64,000 nucleotides of DNA from CAIUPE01 sp037131735 (lineage in GTDB: Bacteria > Pseudomonadota > Alphaproteobacteria > Rhizobiales > Beijerinckiaceae): the NCBI GenBank assembly GCA_037131735.1, contig JBAXQM010000005.1, positions 1 through 64,000 on the forward strand. The letters are read 5' to 3'. The notes beneath the pieces are model-generated. The model worked only from the letters and a program-made list of their open reading frames with translations, was not told the origin of the DNA and searched no databases. This document shows, piece after piece, positions 42,269-51,573 of the stretch; within the stretch, counting starts at the first letter, position 1, and the number at the start of each line of letters is the position of its first letter. The position numbers and the translations under genes are program-made.

Positions 42269-43015
42269 TTAACGCTTCGTCCGTTTTGTTGTTTTCTTGG
42301 ATGGACTTTTCTTCACCGCATTTTTCTTGGCTGGCTTTGCCGGACGGGGGCGGTCGGACGCTGACTCAAGATCGGGCGTCTGGCCATAACTCATGCGGCG
42401 CATTTGTTCGATGACTTGATTCATCTCAACTTCGCTCAAACGCGGCGGCTCGCCGATGGCGAGTGCGTGAACATACATTTTGGCGAGCGTTTCAATTTCA
42501 TGCGCGCGCCACAAGGCTTTTTCAAAGGTGTCGGCTAACACGATTAAGCCGTGATGGCCCAAGAGGCAGGCGGTGCGGCCTTCAAGCGCTTTGAGCGCCG
42601 TATCTGATAACTCTTGCGTGCCGAAACAGGCATAATCCGAACAACGGATATCGGAGCCACCAGCAACCGCGACCATGTAGTGAAAGCTCGGAATGCCACG
42701 CTCGTGCGTAGCGAGCGTTGTGCAATAGACCGAATGCGTATGGAGAACAATATTCACATCGGTTCTGTTTTTTAGAATATCGCGATGAAAGCGCCATTCG
42801 GAGGATGGCAAGCGATGACCAGAATAAGTGCCGTCAAAATTCATTGCGACGATATCGGCGGGTTTCATCTGCGCATAGGGAAGGCTTGTCGGCGTAATGA
42901 GCATACCGCCATCAATACGATGAGAGACATTGCCCGAGGTGCCCTGATTAAGGCCCGATCGATTCATTTCAAGGCAGGTTTCAATAATGCCTTTTCTGAG
43001 TTTTGTATGGGACAT
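42269..43015 (-). CDS. Class II aldolase/adducin family protein (L-fuculose-phosphate aldolase-like) with lysine-rich tail
   Basis: 248 residues. Catalytic features of the zinc-dependent family: the Zn ligands in VLHTHSVYCTTLA and LGHHGLIVL, the catalytic Glu in SSEWRFHRDI, and the phosphate pocket TSGNVSHR. The core is about 215 residues. Residues 222-248 add a tail rich in Lys, Pro and Ser (PAKPAKKNAVKKSPSKKTTK), similar to histone H1-like or PAKK repeats; this is not part of the fold. It probably cleaves a ketose-1-phosphate. Upstream gene on the same strand is a second FGGY kinase. Confidence 0.85.
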   Translation of the reverse strand: MSHTKLRKGIIETCLEMNRSGLNQGTSGNVSHRIDGGMLITPTSLPYAQMKPADIVAMNFDGTYSGHRLPSSEWRFHRDILKNRTDVNIVLHTHSVYCTTLATHERGIPSFHYMVAVAGGSDIRCSDYACFGTQELSDTALKALEGRTACLLGHHGLIVLADTFEKALWRAHEIETLAKMYVHALAIGEPPRLSEVEMNQVIEQMRRMSYGQTPDLESASDRPRPAKPAKKNAVKKSPSKKTTKRTKR

Positions 43016-43057
43016 CGCGGGCGCTCCGAGGGTTATAAAGGGTTTATCACGGTCATC

Positions 43058-44461
43058 TTATACCGCTTCAAAGCGGGCTTTCCAATTTCGTGCCGCCTCT
43101 CTCAAAAGCGGTGAGGCTTTCGTTTCAACGTGATCAAGGGCAACGCTGTTCACAGGCTCTCTGCGATTAAATCTATTCCACAACAAGCCCGCCCCCAGTG
43201 CGGTGCCATCTTTTGACTGGCTGACAAAGATCTTTTGTGAGGGCCTTAAGCACGCAAGACTCTTTGCAAAACTTGAATTCGTGGCAAAGCCGCCATCAAT
43301 CACGATGGACGTGGTTGAACCCAAAACATCAAGGCAAAGATCGGCGACATAGGCTGCATAGAGTGAGGCGAGGGCGCCGCGCTCTTCTTGAGTTTGGGGA
43401 GAGGGGCCAATGATATGCCCTTTGCCGCCCGAATGCGGAACGGGCCCGGGATCTTCAACAAAAGACGGTAAGGGTATCGTACCTTGGGTGATGAGTTTTT
43501 CAACATTGTTGAATGCACGATCATCACTGATCGGCGGGTCTCCTGCGAGGATTTGATATTCGCGTCCTGTCATTGTGAGCGTTGAAGCCACGGGCTCACC
43601 ATCAACATCAACATTGGCTACCATCGCGCGCTCTTCGCGAAAGTCTTTGAGCGGCCGTCCGCGGTTAAATCCGATCATCCATGTGCCCGTTGAGAGCACC
43701 GTATAGTCCGCCATGCCTGCGGCTTTGTAGCGATAGAGATTAGCATTGCTATCATGGGCGCCGGCGAGAATTTCAACATCGGTTGCAAGTCCTGTGCGTT
43801 CAGCAATCTCTGGCGCGAGCGTGCCGATGACGTCGCCCGCGCGCGCGAAGGTAGGAAAAAGCGGTATCCAATTTTTTCGCTTCACGATGCTGGAGAACTC
43901 GTTCTTCAGCGGATTCCATAGATGACATTGTGCGGCCAATGACGAGATTTCAGTGACAGGACGACCGCCTAAACGGAAAGCGAAATATTGCGGCGTTAAT
44001 AGAAAATGTTTTGCGCGTTTGAACTGTAATGAAAATTCGCGCTCTTGCCACAGCAAGCCCTGTGCGGGGCGCATTGCACCACCGGAGAGAGAGCAAAAGA
44101 CTTCGTCATAAGAAGGGCCAATCTCGCGATAGGCGGCGTCGAGCCAGTCCGGCGGCGTGGCTTCATAATCCATCGCCGGCAGAACGGGTCCTTGATCATC
44201 GACAAGCACACCGCCGCATCCATGTGCGAAGGCAACGATGGCCCGAATGGTGTGACGTGTACCGAGCTCTGCAAGCGCATCAATCACGAGCGCTTCAATC
44301 CGCGGCAGATCAATGGCGAGATAGGGGCCTGATGTGTCGGGCGCGTTCGGAAAGGAGAGGGCTTCGACCGGCGCGCCTTCACGCGTGGCCACAAGAACCT
44401 TGATATTCGTCTTGCCGAGGTCGAGCACCGCGACGCGTTCGCCGTTATCGATCATGCTCAT
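43058..44461 (-). CDS. FGGY-family carbohydrate kinase (rhamnulo/fuculokinase-like)
   Basis: 467 residues from the ATG at 44461 with a strong GGGAGG site. The N-terminal phosphate loop is altered (VLDLGKTNIKVLV instead of a glycine-serine loop), as seen in a subset of FGGY proteins. The catalytic Asp region reads LAGAHDSNANLYRYKA and the C-terminal adenosine motif is VIDGGFATNSSFAK. The second kinase of the set, it is 42 bp upstream of the aldolase and probably co-transcribed with it. Confidence 0.83.
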   Translation of the reverse strand: MSMIDNGERVAVLDLGKTNIKVLVATREGAPVEALSFPNAPDTSGPYLAIDLPRIEALVIDALAELGTRHTIRAIVAFAHGCGGVLVDDQGPVLPAMDYEATPPDWLDAAYREIGPSYDEVFCSLSGGAMRPAQGLLWQEREFSLQFKRAKHFLLTPQYFAFRLGGRPVTEISSLAAQCHLWNPLKNEFSSIVKRKNWIPLFPTFARAGDVIGTLAPEIAERTGLATDVEILAGAHDSNANLYRYKAAGMADYTVLSTGTWMIGFNRGRPLKDFREERAMVANVDVDGEPVASTLTMTGREYQILAGDPPISDDRAFNNVEKLITQGTIPLPSFVEDPGPVPHSGGKGHIIGPSPQTQEERGALASLYAAYVADLCLDVLGSTTSIVIDGGFATNSSFAKSLACLRPSQKIFVSQSKDGTALGAGLLWNRFNRREPVNSVALDHVETKASPLLREAARNWKARFEAV

Positions 44462-44539
44462 ATCGTTACCTCCCTGGCTGAAAAATCCGCAGCACGCCCT
44501 TGCTGGATCGTGCCTTAAATTTTCCGTGTGCGGAAGGGG

Positions 44540-47269
44540 CTATTCAATAGAGGTCTGATCAGACGTGAGTTCGGTCGAGCTCACCATCTGGTGGCAGAGA
44601 TCAGAACGGATATCGAGCTCTGCTTCATTCTTAGCAATCTCGATCCGGCGCCCGCGTTCGGGTGCACAGAGGCGGCCATCAATTTGCGCACGAATGGAAA
44701 TCACTTCGCCTTTCGCAATGCCGGGCAACATGAAATAGCCATCCCGATCGGTGACGGCTTTCAAAGTGCCTTGATGCACGGTGGCGGCTCGGACCTTAAT
44801 GTCGGCCATTCCCTTTTTGCCATCTTCGGTAATCCGCCCAAAGACGAAATGGCTTCCGTCATCAGCTTCACCATTGGGATCGGCGCGCAACGCACGAAGG
44901 TCTGCAATTTCTAAGCGCGTGTCGGGCGCAACATCAGAAAGCGCAATGCGAACCGCGCGTACTTCGCCGAGGGGAAGAGGCGGGCGGCGATTGGATTGCT
45001 TGCCGAAATACATCTCGGGCCAATCGAGATCGGCTGTTGCCAATGTCTCATTGCGCCATTGGCCATCGGCAGAAAGCGGAGCAACGCTCCATTGGCTCGA
45101 CGGTAGGAAGGTACTGTCGGGCGCGTCTGCTTCATTGATTGAAATCGTATCGCCATTCTTCATAAGGAGATCGATTTCAATTGACCCCGAAGATTTGGAG
45201 AGTGTCGAAGAAGCCGCGATCTTACGAATTTGAAAGGCGATATGACTTGTATTCCATAAAGCGAGACCTGAGGGTTGGAACAAGATTTCAGCGTTTCCAG
45301 TTTGGTCGGCCGTTAAAGACACGAGGCCCATCGGCGCAGCATTATCATTTTTGATAATGCTCTCGGTCATCACACCGCTTTCCTCGGTCACAGAGCCCTT
45401 ATCGCGAAGCGCAACGCGATCGAGAATAGCGGTCGGTGCATGATCATCGATCAATGTGATCGAGGGATGGTTTGTTGAATCCGCTTTGTTGCGCGTGAAG
45501 GTCGAAAACTCCCGCTCACCGATAAAGACACGCGCTTTATTTGTGTCAGAAACATAAAGTGTCAAACCATGAAGATCGCGGCTTCCAGCATTAACATCAG
45601 GCATGACCCGTCCGGTGATGGGATCAACCCACGGATCGATCGTGATCACATTGCCATCAGCGCTGACATGGAGATGTTCAGCAATATGGCTTTGCATCAT
45701 CTGATAGCGCACCCATGTTGAAGCGGGCGGAGACCATACGCGATGGCGCTCGGGAACGCGGCCATCGAAATTGTAAACAAGATTGACGAGCTTGTTCATC
45801 CATTTCTTTGTGATCGGCGTTAGAGGCTCATCAATTGTATGTTCAAAATTTGAGCCGCGCGAACCAAAATGCGTGTACCAGAAATGTTCAACCGTTTCGC
45901 CATGCGATATTTTTTCAACGCTTGTGGCCACAAGCAAGGCGAGTGCATCGCCTTGAGCGCTATCGCAATTGACGCCGCAATAAAGATCGAGACGTTCATT
46001 CACGGTCAAATAGGGCAAAAGCTTTTCAACGTCTTTTGCAAACGCTTCTGGTGATGAGCGATCAAACTCGCCGGGATTAGTGCGGGGAATATTATAGAAG
46101 CCTTCAAAGCTCGACGTCATTTTGGGCGGTGGATCGCCGGCATTGATTGCGAGCGGACCGAAATAATCGGATTTCTGTTCGGGGAAATAAGCCCACACAC
46201 CGTCGACGCCGAGCGATTTCAAAAGATCCGCATGATAGGCGTGACTAGCGGGGTTATCGGCTTGCGGCTCGCGTCGTACAACGACCGATGCATTTGCAAA
46301 TAAAGTACCGGGCGTGCGTGGCACTTCGAGAACACGACCCGCCACACCAAAGTCCTGATTGAGTGTATTGCCGCCATGCGAGGTCAGAAGAGCGGGCCGA
46401 ATATTCCACTTGGCAAGATCGGGTGCTTCAGCAAGTACCGTTTGGCGACTGAAATCATCGCGAATGATTTTTGTGAGCGTAACCGCACATGCGTTAGCGC
46501 AAGACGGTGCGTTGAGGGTAATTTCAGAAAGTCGTCCTAAATTAATCTGTAGTGCATTGGATTTTTTAACGACGCGCGGGATGATGAAATCAATAAACCG
46601 CTCGGATGTCTGCGTCTTCACCTGAACGAGCATGGCCTTTTGCACATCAGTGGCGGAGTAGGTGAGCGATTGACCGAGGCTGTCTTTCAGAGTGATGGAA
46701 AGATCGGCAGGAATAATACCGCTAAAATACAAGCGAATATTTTGTCGTTGTTGGTCAACTACAACCGGATCGGTCTCGGGAACCGGAATACTCACCGTCG
46801 CTGATGTCAACTTAACTGAAGGCGAAAGCTCATTACGCAATTGATAGGTGCTGTCTTCATTCCATCCATGGAATTGGTCGATATTGCCGCGATGCCATTC
46901 GCGTAACAGCACTGCAAAAGTGGGTTGATCATCAATTCCAGAGGGTGTGCGATTAAGCACATGAGGCCCAAGGAACATGGTCGAGAGCCGATCACTGCCA
47001 TGAGGCCAAATGGCATCGGTTATCGGCAAGCCCATCTCTTCATTGAAAACACGATGAAGAGCGACTTCATGCCATGGCTTTAACTCATCTGTGTCGTCGC
47101 TGAAACTGACGACGTGATGAAAGGGATAGGGCAAGGCACGAATGATTGAGGACGGCGCTTGATCCGCATAGGCCTGCGACATCGGAGCGCCCGCTAAAAG
47201 CGCACAGCCGATGGTGGAAACTAGAAAGCGGGGGAGCGACCTAAACAAACGCACTACTCTTCTACACAA
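44540..47269 (-). CDS. Large periplasmic protein, polysaccharide-deacetylase-like N-terminus and carboxypeptidase-regulatory-like C-terminus
   Basis: About 909 residues; the start is uncertain (TTG at 47269 or GTG at 47254). An N-terminal signal peptide (about 12-36, ending QAYA) indicates export. YPFHHVVSFSDDTDELKPWHE at about 48-67 resembles the entry of NodB-fold polysaccharide deacetylases, and LLTSHGGNTLNQDFG later could hold histidines. The C-terminal 80 residues form a beta-sandwich repeat (FGRITEDGKKGMADIKVRA, TDRDGYFMLPGI). Positioned 5 bp after the nucleotide-sugar dehydrogenase, so it belongs to the polysaccharide locus. Function is inferred only from context. Confidence 0.6.
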   Translation of the reverse strand: MCRRVVRLFRSLPRFLVSTIGCALLAGAPMSQAYADQAPSSIIRALPYPFHHVVSFSDDTDELKPWHEVALHRVFNEEMGLPITDAIWPHGSDRLSTMFLGPHVLNRTPSGIDDQPTFAVLLREWHRGNIDQFHGWNEDSTYQLRNELSPSVKLTSATVSIPVPETDPVVVDQQRQNIRLYFSGIIPADLSITLKDSLGQSLTYSATDVQKAMLVQVKTQTSERFIDFIIPRVVKKSNALQINLGRLSEITLNAPSCANACAVTLTKIIRDDFSRQTVLAEAPDLAKWNIRPALLTSHGGNTLNQDFGVAGRVLEVPRTPGTLFANASVVVRREPQADNPASHAYHADLLKSLGVDGVWAYFPEQKSDYFGPLAINAGDPPPKMTSSFEGFYNIPRTNPGEFDRSSPEAFAKDVEKLLPYLTVNERLDLYCGVNCDSAQGDALALLVATSVEKISHGETVEHFWYTHFGSRGSNFEHTIDEPLTPITKKWMNKLVNLVYNFDGRVPERHRVWSPPASTWVRYQMMQSHIAEHLHVSADGNVITIDPWVDPITGRVMPDVNAGSRDLHGLTLYVSDTNKARVFIGEREFSTFTRNKADSTNHPSITLIDDHAPTAILDRVALRDKGSVTEESGVMTESIIKNDNAAPMGLVSLTADQTGNAEILFQPSGLALWNTSHIAFQIRKIAASSTLSKSSGSIEIDLLMKNGDTISINEADAPDSTFLPSSQWSVAPLSADGQWRNETLATADLDWPEMYFGKQSNRRPPLPLGEVRAVRIALSDVAPDTRLEIADLRALRADPNGEADDGSHFVFGRITEDGKKGMADIKVRAATVHQGTLKAVTDRDGYFMLPGIAKGEVISIRAQIDGRLCAPERGRRIEIAKNEAELDIRSDLCHQMVSSTELTSDQTSIE

Positions 47270-47274
47270 ACATC

Positions 47275-48558
47275 TTAGAGGCTGAAGAGATCGAAATCAG
47301 CCGGCTGCTTTTCGCGCGGTAAAGCGCCTTTCACATCAATTACAATTTTTGCCTGAGGCTTCAGAAGCGATTGCACCAAGGACCATCCCTCATCGAGATA
47401 GGCCTTATGGCTTACCGCGAGAATGACGGCGTCAGCTGGTTGAAGTGATTTACGATCGACAAGGTGAATGCCGAATTCGTGTTCAACTTCCTCTGCTTCA
47501 GCCCAAGGATCATGAGCTTGAACCGTAACGCCAAATTTTGACAGTTCTGTGATAATATCCACAACCTTCGAATTGCGGATATCAGGCACATCCTCTTTGA
47601 AGGTTAGGCCTAAAACAGTAACACGCGGCTTCGACGCTCCCGAAGCGAGAAGGCGCTTGATGCATTCACGCGCAATCCGAGCGCCCACTGCATCATTGGT
47701 CCGCCGACCAGCAAGAATGACTTCTGGGTGGCAACCCGCTTTTTCTGCACGATAGGTGAGATAATAAGGATCGACACCGATGCAATGACCGCCAACGAGA
47801 CCCGGACGGAACGGCAAGAAATTCCATTTCGTTCCCGCAGCAACCAGAACATCCAATGTGTTGATGCCCAAAGCTTGGAACACTTCGGAGAGTTCGTTCA
47901 TCAGAGCAATGTTGAGATCGCGTTGTGTGTTCTCGATCACTTTCGCCGCTTCAGCAACTTTGATTGAAGGCGCTTTGTGAATGCCTGCGGTGACAACCGA
48001 ACCATATACTTGCGCGACGATTTCAAGTGTCTCTGGCGTTTGGCCTGATACGACTTTCTTGATGGTTTCGAAGCGATGCACATGATCGCCCGGATTAATG
48101 CGCTCGGGCGAATAGCCGACGGTGAAATCAATACCCGCTTTCAGTCCTGAAATCTTTTCAAGAACAGGCACACAATCTTCTTCGGTCGCGCCGGGATAAA
48201 CGGTCGATTCATAAACGACGATGTCGTTTTTCTTGAGTGCTTGGCCAACGGTTTCTGATGCTTTGATGAGAGCGGTGAGATCAGGGCGCCGCGCTTCGTC
48301 AATCGGTGTGGGAACAGTCACAATGAAGAAATCGGCTTGTTTCAATTGCGCGCGATCATCGGTGAATGTCAGCGAAGTTTGGTTTAACCGCGCGGATTCA
48401 ACTTCATTGGTGCGATCATGCCCCTTTTTCAATTCAGCAATACGTCGTGCGTCGATATCGAAACCGATAACAGACGTTTTGGACGCTGCGAAAGATACAG
48501 CAACAGGTAGACCGACATAGCCAAGGCCGATGACGGCAATTTTGCGGGAATGAGGCAC
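47275..48558 (-). CDS. Nucleotide-sugar dehydrogenase (UDP-N-acetylhexosamine 6-dehydrogenase, TviB/WbpO-like)
   Basis: 427 residues. NAD-binding GLGYVGLPVAVSFA at the N-terminus; GPTP-like VTVPTPIDEARRPDL; NPGDHVH; the catalytic cysteine in PGLVGGHCIGVDPYYL; and a C-terminal UDP-binding domain (VTVLGLTFKEDVPDIRNSKV). The length and motifs fit WbpO/TviB, which oxidise UDP-GlcNAc or UDP-GalNAc to the uronic acid. It should feed the WbpB/D/E-like enzymes encoded on the other strand. Confidence 0.9.
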   Translation of the reverse strand: MPHSRKIAVIGLGYVGLPVAVSFAASKTSVIGFDIDARRIAELKKGHDRTNEVESARLNQTSLTFTDDRAQLKQADFFIVTVPTPIDEARRPDLTALIKASETVGQALKKNDIVVYESTVYPGATEEDCVPVLEKISGLKAGIDFTVGYSPERINPGDHVHRFETIKKVVSGQTPETLEIVAQVYGSVVTAGIHKAPSIKVAEAAKVIENTQRDLNIALMNELSEVFQALGINTLDVLVAAGTKWNFLPFRPGLVGGHCIGVDPYYLTYRAEKAGCHPEVILAGRRTNDAVGARIARECIKRLLASGASKPRVTVLGLTFKEDVPDIRNSKVVDIITELSKFGVTVQAHDPWAEAEEVEHEFGIHLVDRKSLQPADAVILAVSHKAYLDEGWSLVQSLLKPQAKIVIDVKGALPREKQPADFDLFSL

Positions 48559-48589
48559 TCGAAATCTCCGGGGACGCTGGGATGGCCGT

Positions 48590-49741
48590 TTAAATCAGTC
48601 GGGGCGCGACTTCAATCGGCTTTTGGGTGAGGGAGCGATAAAGGGTTAAGCTCGCCGCGCCAATGGCTTCGGCTGAAAAGCGCGTTTCAACAAAGGACCG
48701 GGCGGCCGACCCCATTTCTTTTCTGAGCGCCGAGTTCCCCGCGAGGAGCGAAATGGCGTCCGCGAGGCGCGCCGCATCATCAACTGGCACCAGAAGACCG
48801 GTTTTTCCGTCGATAGCGACGTCGCGGCAGCCGGGAACATCGGTGGCAATCAAAGGGCGCCCAACCGCGGCAGCCTCCAAAAGGGCTTTCGGAAGACCTT
48901 CGCGACGAGAGGGAAGAGCAGCGATATGGCATTGCGCCCAAAGGCTCTCGATGTTCTCGACATGGCCGAGCCAGGAGATGCCCGGCAGAGAGGCAAAATG
49001 GGTCAGTTCTTCGGGTCTGATGGCGGTCCGGTTCGCGAGATCGGGATCACCGGCCAAAATCAGCCTTATGTCCTGGCCCTCGGCCTGTAATTTCTGCTGC
49101 GCCGCGACGAGGGGGCGAATACCTTTATCGTCAAGCATCCGCGCGGCGACGCCGACGGTGATCGGTCCTTGAGGCTCGGGGAGAGGCCTGATCCGATCCG
49201 TATCAACGCCCGATCCGGGAACGAGACGGATTTTGTCCGGGGCCACACCAATCTGCTCCACGGCCCGCCTGTCATCTTCATTTTGAACGACAGTCAATGT
49301 CGAAGGCCGATTGAGAAGCATCCTCAAAGCCGTGGATAGGCCCTGACGGAGCAGGCGACCGACCGGATCGAGCCCAATAAAGCCGGAGCCGAGGCCTGCA
49401 ACCGTGTTGACGCTTGCGACCGAGAGACCGGTTGCTGCAAGCTGCCCCAAAATGATCGGCACAAGCGCAACGTGATGAACGACATCAGGGCCTAACACCT
49501 TGTAAAGATGTCTTATTTCAAGGATATCACGGATGATATGATGGGGCTTGCGGCGCAATTTGCTCCAGCCGAGCTCATGCAGCGTGAAGCCCTCGGCGAT
49601 AATCGGCGCGCGATAATCGGCAACTTTCGTGGCGACATGGACATCGAACCCGGCATCACGCGCCGCACGGGCCATGGGGAGCCGATGCGATACGAAGTAA
49701 CGATCATCCGTGATGAGGAATAAAAGACGGGGCACAGCCAT
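48590..49741 (-). CDS. Glycosyltransferase family 4
   Basis: 383 residues, GT-B fold. The C-terminal half has the donor-binding motif VGVAARMLDDKGIRPLV, then ALPSRREGLPKALLEAAAVGRPLIATDVPGCRD, with the E-x7-E nucleotide-sugar motif (EGLPKALLE). The N-terminal half is the acceptor domain. It is first in the minus-strand group, next to the dehydrogenase. The sugar transferred is unknown. Confidence 0.88.
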   Translation of the reverse strand: MAVPRLLFLITDDRYFVSHRLPMARAARDAGFDVHVATKVADYRAPIIAEGFTLHELGWSKLRRKPHHIIRDILEIRHLYKVLGPDVVHHVALVPIILGQLAATGLSVASVNTVAGLGSGFIGLDPVGRLLRQGLSTALRMLLNRPSTLTVVQNEDDRRAVEQIGVAPDKIRLVPGSGVDTDRIRPLPEPQGPITVGVAARMLDDKGIRPLVAAQQKLQAEGQDIRLILAGDPDLANRTAIRPEELTHFASLPGISWLGHVENIESLWAQCHIAALPSRREGLPKALLEAAAVGRPLIATDVPGCRDVAIDGKTGLLVPVDDAARLADAISLLAGNSALRKEMGSAARSFVETRFSAEAIGAASLTLYRSLTQKPIEVAPRLI

Positions 49742-50030
49742 GGCGCGGGTTAAGAGGATCGGAATGACCCCGCGCGTCTTTACAGAGTGGATTCTGACAG
49801 ATTTATGAACGGAATCGCCTCAATCCGGACCTAATTTGGGATCATTTCACGCTTCTCCATTAATCTTGGTAGCAGGAGATCATGGACGCCGTCCGCTCAA
49901 TATAGTATGCGCCTCTTCGTCGAATTTCCGTTATGCCCATCGCAATTGACCGCCGTTCCAAACCGATCCCCGTGGGATGAGCCCCTTTCGAAGGCTGTAG
50001 GCACTTAATTTCAAATAAGGACTTTATAAC
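49742..50030. other. Divergent promoter region of the polysaccharide locus
   Basis: Separates the minus-strand and plus-strand operons, so it must carry both promoters. I could not assign good -35/-10 boxes by eye. AAGGAC precedes the GTG start at 50031. Confidence 0.35.
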
Positions 50031-50972
50031 GTGACGTCTTACGCCCTTGTCGGAGCTTCCGGCTATATTGCGCCTCGCCATATGAAGGCGATCAAGGATA
50101 CAGGCGGCGATCTTGTGGTTGCCTTTGATCCGAATGACTCTGTCGGTATTCTCGACAGCCATTTTCCGGATGCGCATTTCTTTACTGAATTCGAGCGCTT
50201 TGATCGCCATGTCGATAAGCTCCGCCGCCGCGGCGAGCGGTTGGATTATGTGTCGATTGCCTCACCCAATTATCTGCATGACGCGCATTGCCGCTTTGCT
50301 CTACGCGCGGGTGCGGATGCGATTTGTGAAAAGCCCTTGGTGCTCAATCCTTGGAATATCGATGGTCTGATCGATATCGAAAAAGACACGGGCAAGCGCA
50401 TTTTCTCGATTTTGCAGCTTCGGCTTCATCCAGCGATCATTGCGTTGCGCGACAAATTTGCGTCTTCAACCAAGCGTCATCAAGTTCAACTGACGTACTG
50501 CACCTCGCGCGGGCGGTGGTACCATGCGTCTTGGAAGGGTGATGACTCAAAATCGGGTGGCGTTGCCACCAATATCGGCGTGCATTTCTTTGACATGCTC
50601 GGCTTTGTATTTGGCAAAGTCTTAGCCAATCACGCGCATCTCAAAACGCCGGAACGCGCTGCGGGCTTTATCGAATGCGAGCGCGCCGATGTAAGCTGGT
50701 TCCTTTCGGTTGATCGCAATGATCTGCCCGAAAGCGTGCAGGGCAAGAAGACAACCTATCGCTCGATTACGGTTGATGGCGAGGAGGTCGAGTTTTCCGA
50801 AGGCTTCACCGATCTTCATACCCGTTCTTACGAAGAAGTGCTGGCGGGACGCGGTTTTGGCCTTGATGCCGTGCGCCCGTCGATTGAAATCGTTTCGACC
50901 TTCCGCCAACAGCCGCTGGCTTTGCATTCAGGCATCGTTCATCCCTTCGCCCGTAAAGCCTCGGCCGTATGA
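50031..50972 (+). CDS. wbpB: UDP-N-acetylglucosaminuronate 3-dehydrogenase (WbpB/WlbA-like)
   Basis: 313 residues with a GTG start. The N-terminus (SYALVGASGYIAPRHMKAIKDTG) and later YVSIASPNYLHDAH, ICEKPLV, GVATNIGVHFFDMLGFVFGK match Pseudomonas WbpB and Bordetella WlbA closely, including the conserved SEGFTDLHTRSYEEVLAGRGFG. It oxidises UDP-GlcNAc uronic acid at C3 with NAD and 2-oxoglutarate. It is first gene of the 12-gene operon; the next start overlaps its stop (ATGA). Confidence 0.9.
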   Translation: MTSYALVGASGYIAPRHMKAIKDTGGDLVVAFDPNDSVGILDSHFPDAHFFTEFERFDRHVDKLRRRGERLDYVSIASPNYLHDAHCRFALRAGADAICEKPLVLNPWNIDGLIDIEKDTGKRIFSILQLRLHPAIIALRDKFASSTKRHQVQLTYCTSRGRWYHASWKGDDSKSGGVATNIGVHFFDMLGFVFGKVLANHAHLKTPERAAGFIECERADVSWFLSVDRNDLPESVQGKKTTYRSITVDGEEVEFSEGFTDLHTRSYEEVLAGRGFGLDAVRPSIEIVSTFRQQPLALHSGIVHPFARKASAV

Positions 50973-51562
50973 GCGAAATGAAAGAGGATCCACGCTTTCC
51001 CGGCGTGCTGATTCATGAATCCAGTTATGTCGATGACGGCGCGGCGATTGGGCCGGGGACGAAGATTTGGCATTTCTGCCATATTCTCTCTGGCACCGTG
51101 ATCGGTGAGAATTGTTCAATCGGCCAAAACGCCATGATTGGCCCCAAAGTGCGCCTCGGTCATGGCTGCAAAATCCAGAACAATGTCTCGCTCTATGAAG
51201 GCGTCGAGCTGGCCGACGATGTTTTTTGTGGGCCGAGTTCAGTCTTTACGAATGTTTTAAACCCTCGTGCGCATGTGAACCGCAAGGCCGAGTTCCGCGC
51301 GACTCCGGTTGGGCGGGGTGCGACGATTGGGGCGAATGCGACGATCGTCTGCGGTCACAGCCTTGGCGCCTATTGCCTGATCGGTGCGGGTGCCGTGGTG
51401 ACGAAAGACGTGCCGGACTTTGCGCTGATGGTGGGAACACCGGCGCGACGCATGGGATGGATGAGCCGGGCAGGCGAGCGGCTCAATGCCGATCTCATCT
51501 GCAAGGCAACGGGTGAACGCTATAGTGAAAATGGTGCGGGTGTGCTCGCGCTTGCGAGTTGA
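50969..51562 (+). CDS. wbpD: UDP-2-acetamido-3-amino-glucuronate N-acetyltransferase (WbpD/WlbB-like)
   Basis: 197 residues, left-handed beta-helix acyltransferase: hexapeptide repeats run from about 20 to 160 (SIGQNAMIGPKVRLGHGCKIQNNVSLYEGV, then ATIGANATIVCGHSL, YCLIGAGAVVTKDV). The GPSSVFTNVLNPRA and GTPARRMGWMS motifs match the WbpD/WlbB subfamily, which acetylates the 3-amino group with acetyl-CoA. Overlaps the wbpB stop by 4 nt. Confidence 0.9.
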   Translation: MSEMKEDPRFPGVLIHESSYVDDGAAIGPGTKIWHFCHILSGTVIGENCSIGQNAMIGPKVRLGHGCKIQNNVSLYEGVELADDVFCGPSSVFTNVLNPRAHVNRKAEFRATPVGRGATIGANATIVCGHSLGAYCLIGAGAVVTKDVPDFALMVGTPARRMGWMSRAGERLNADLICKATGERYSENGAGVLALAS

Positions 51563-51573
51563 GGAGAGAGAAC

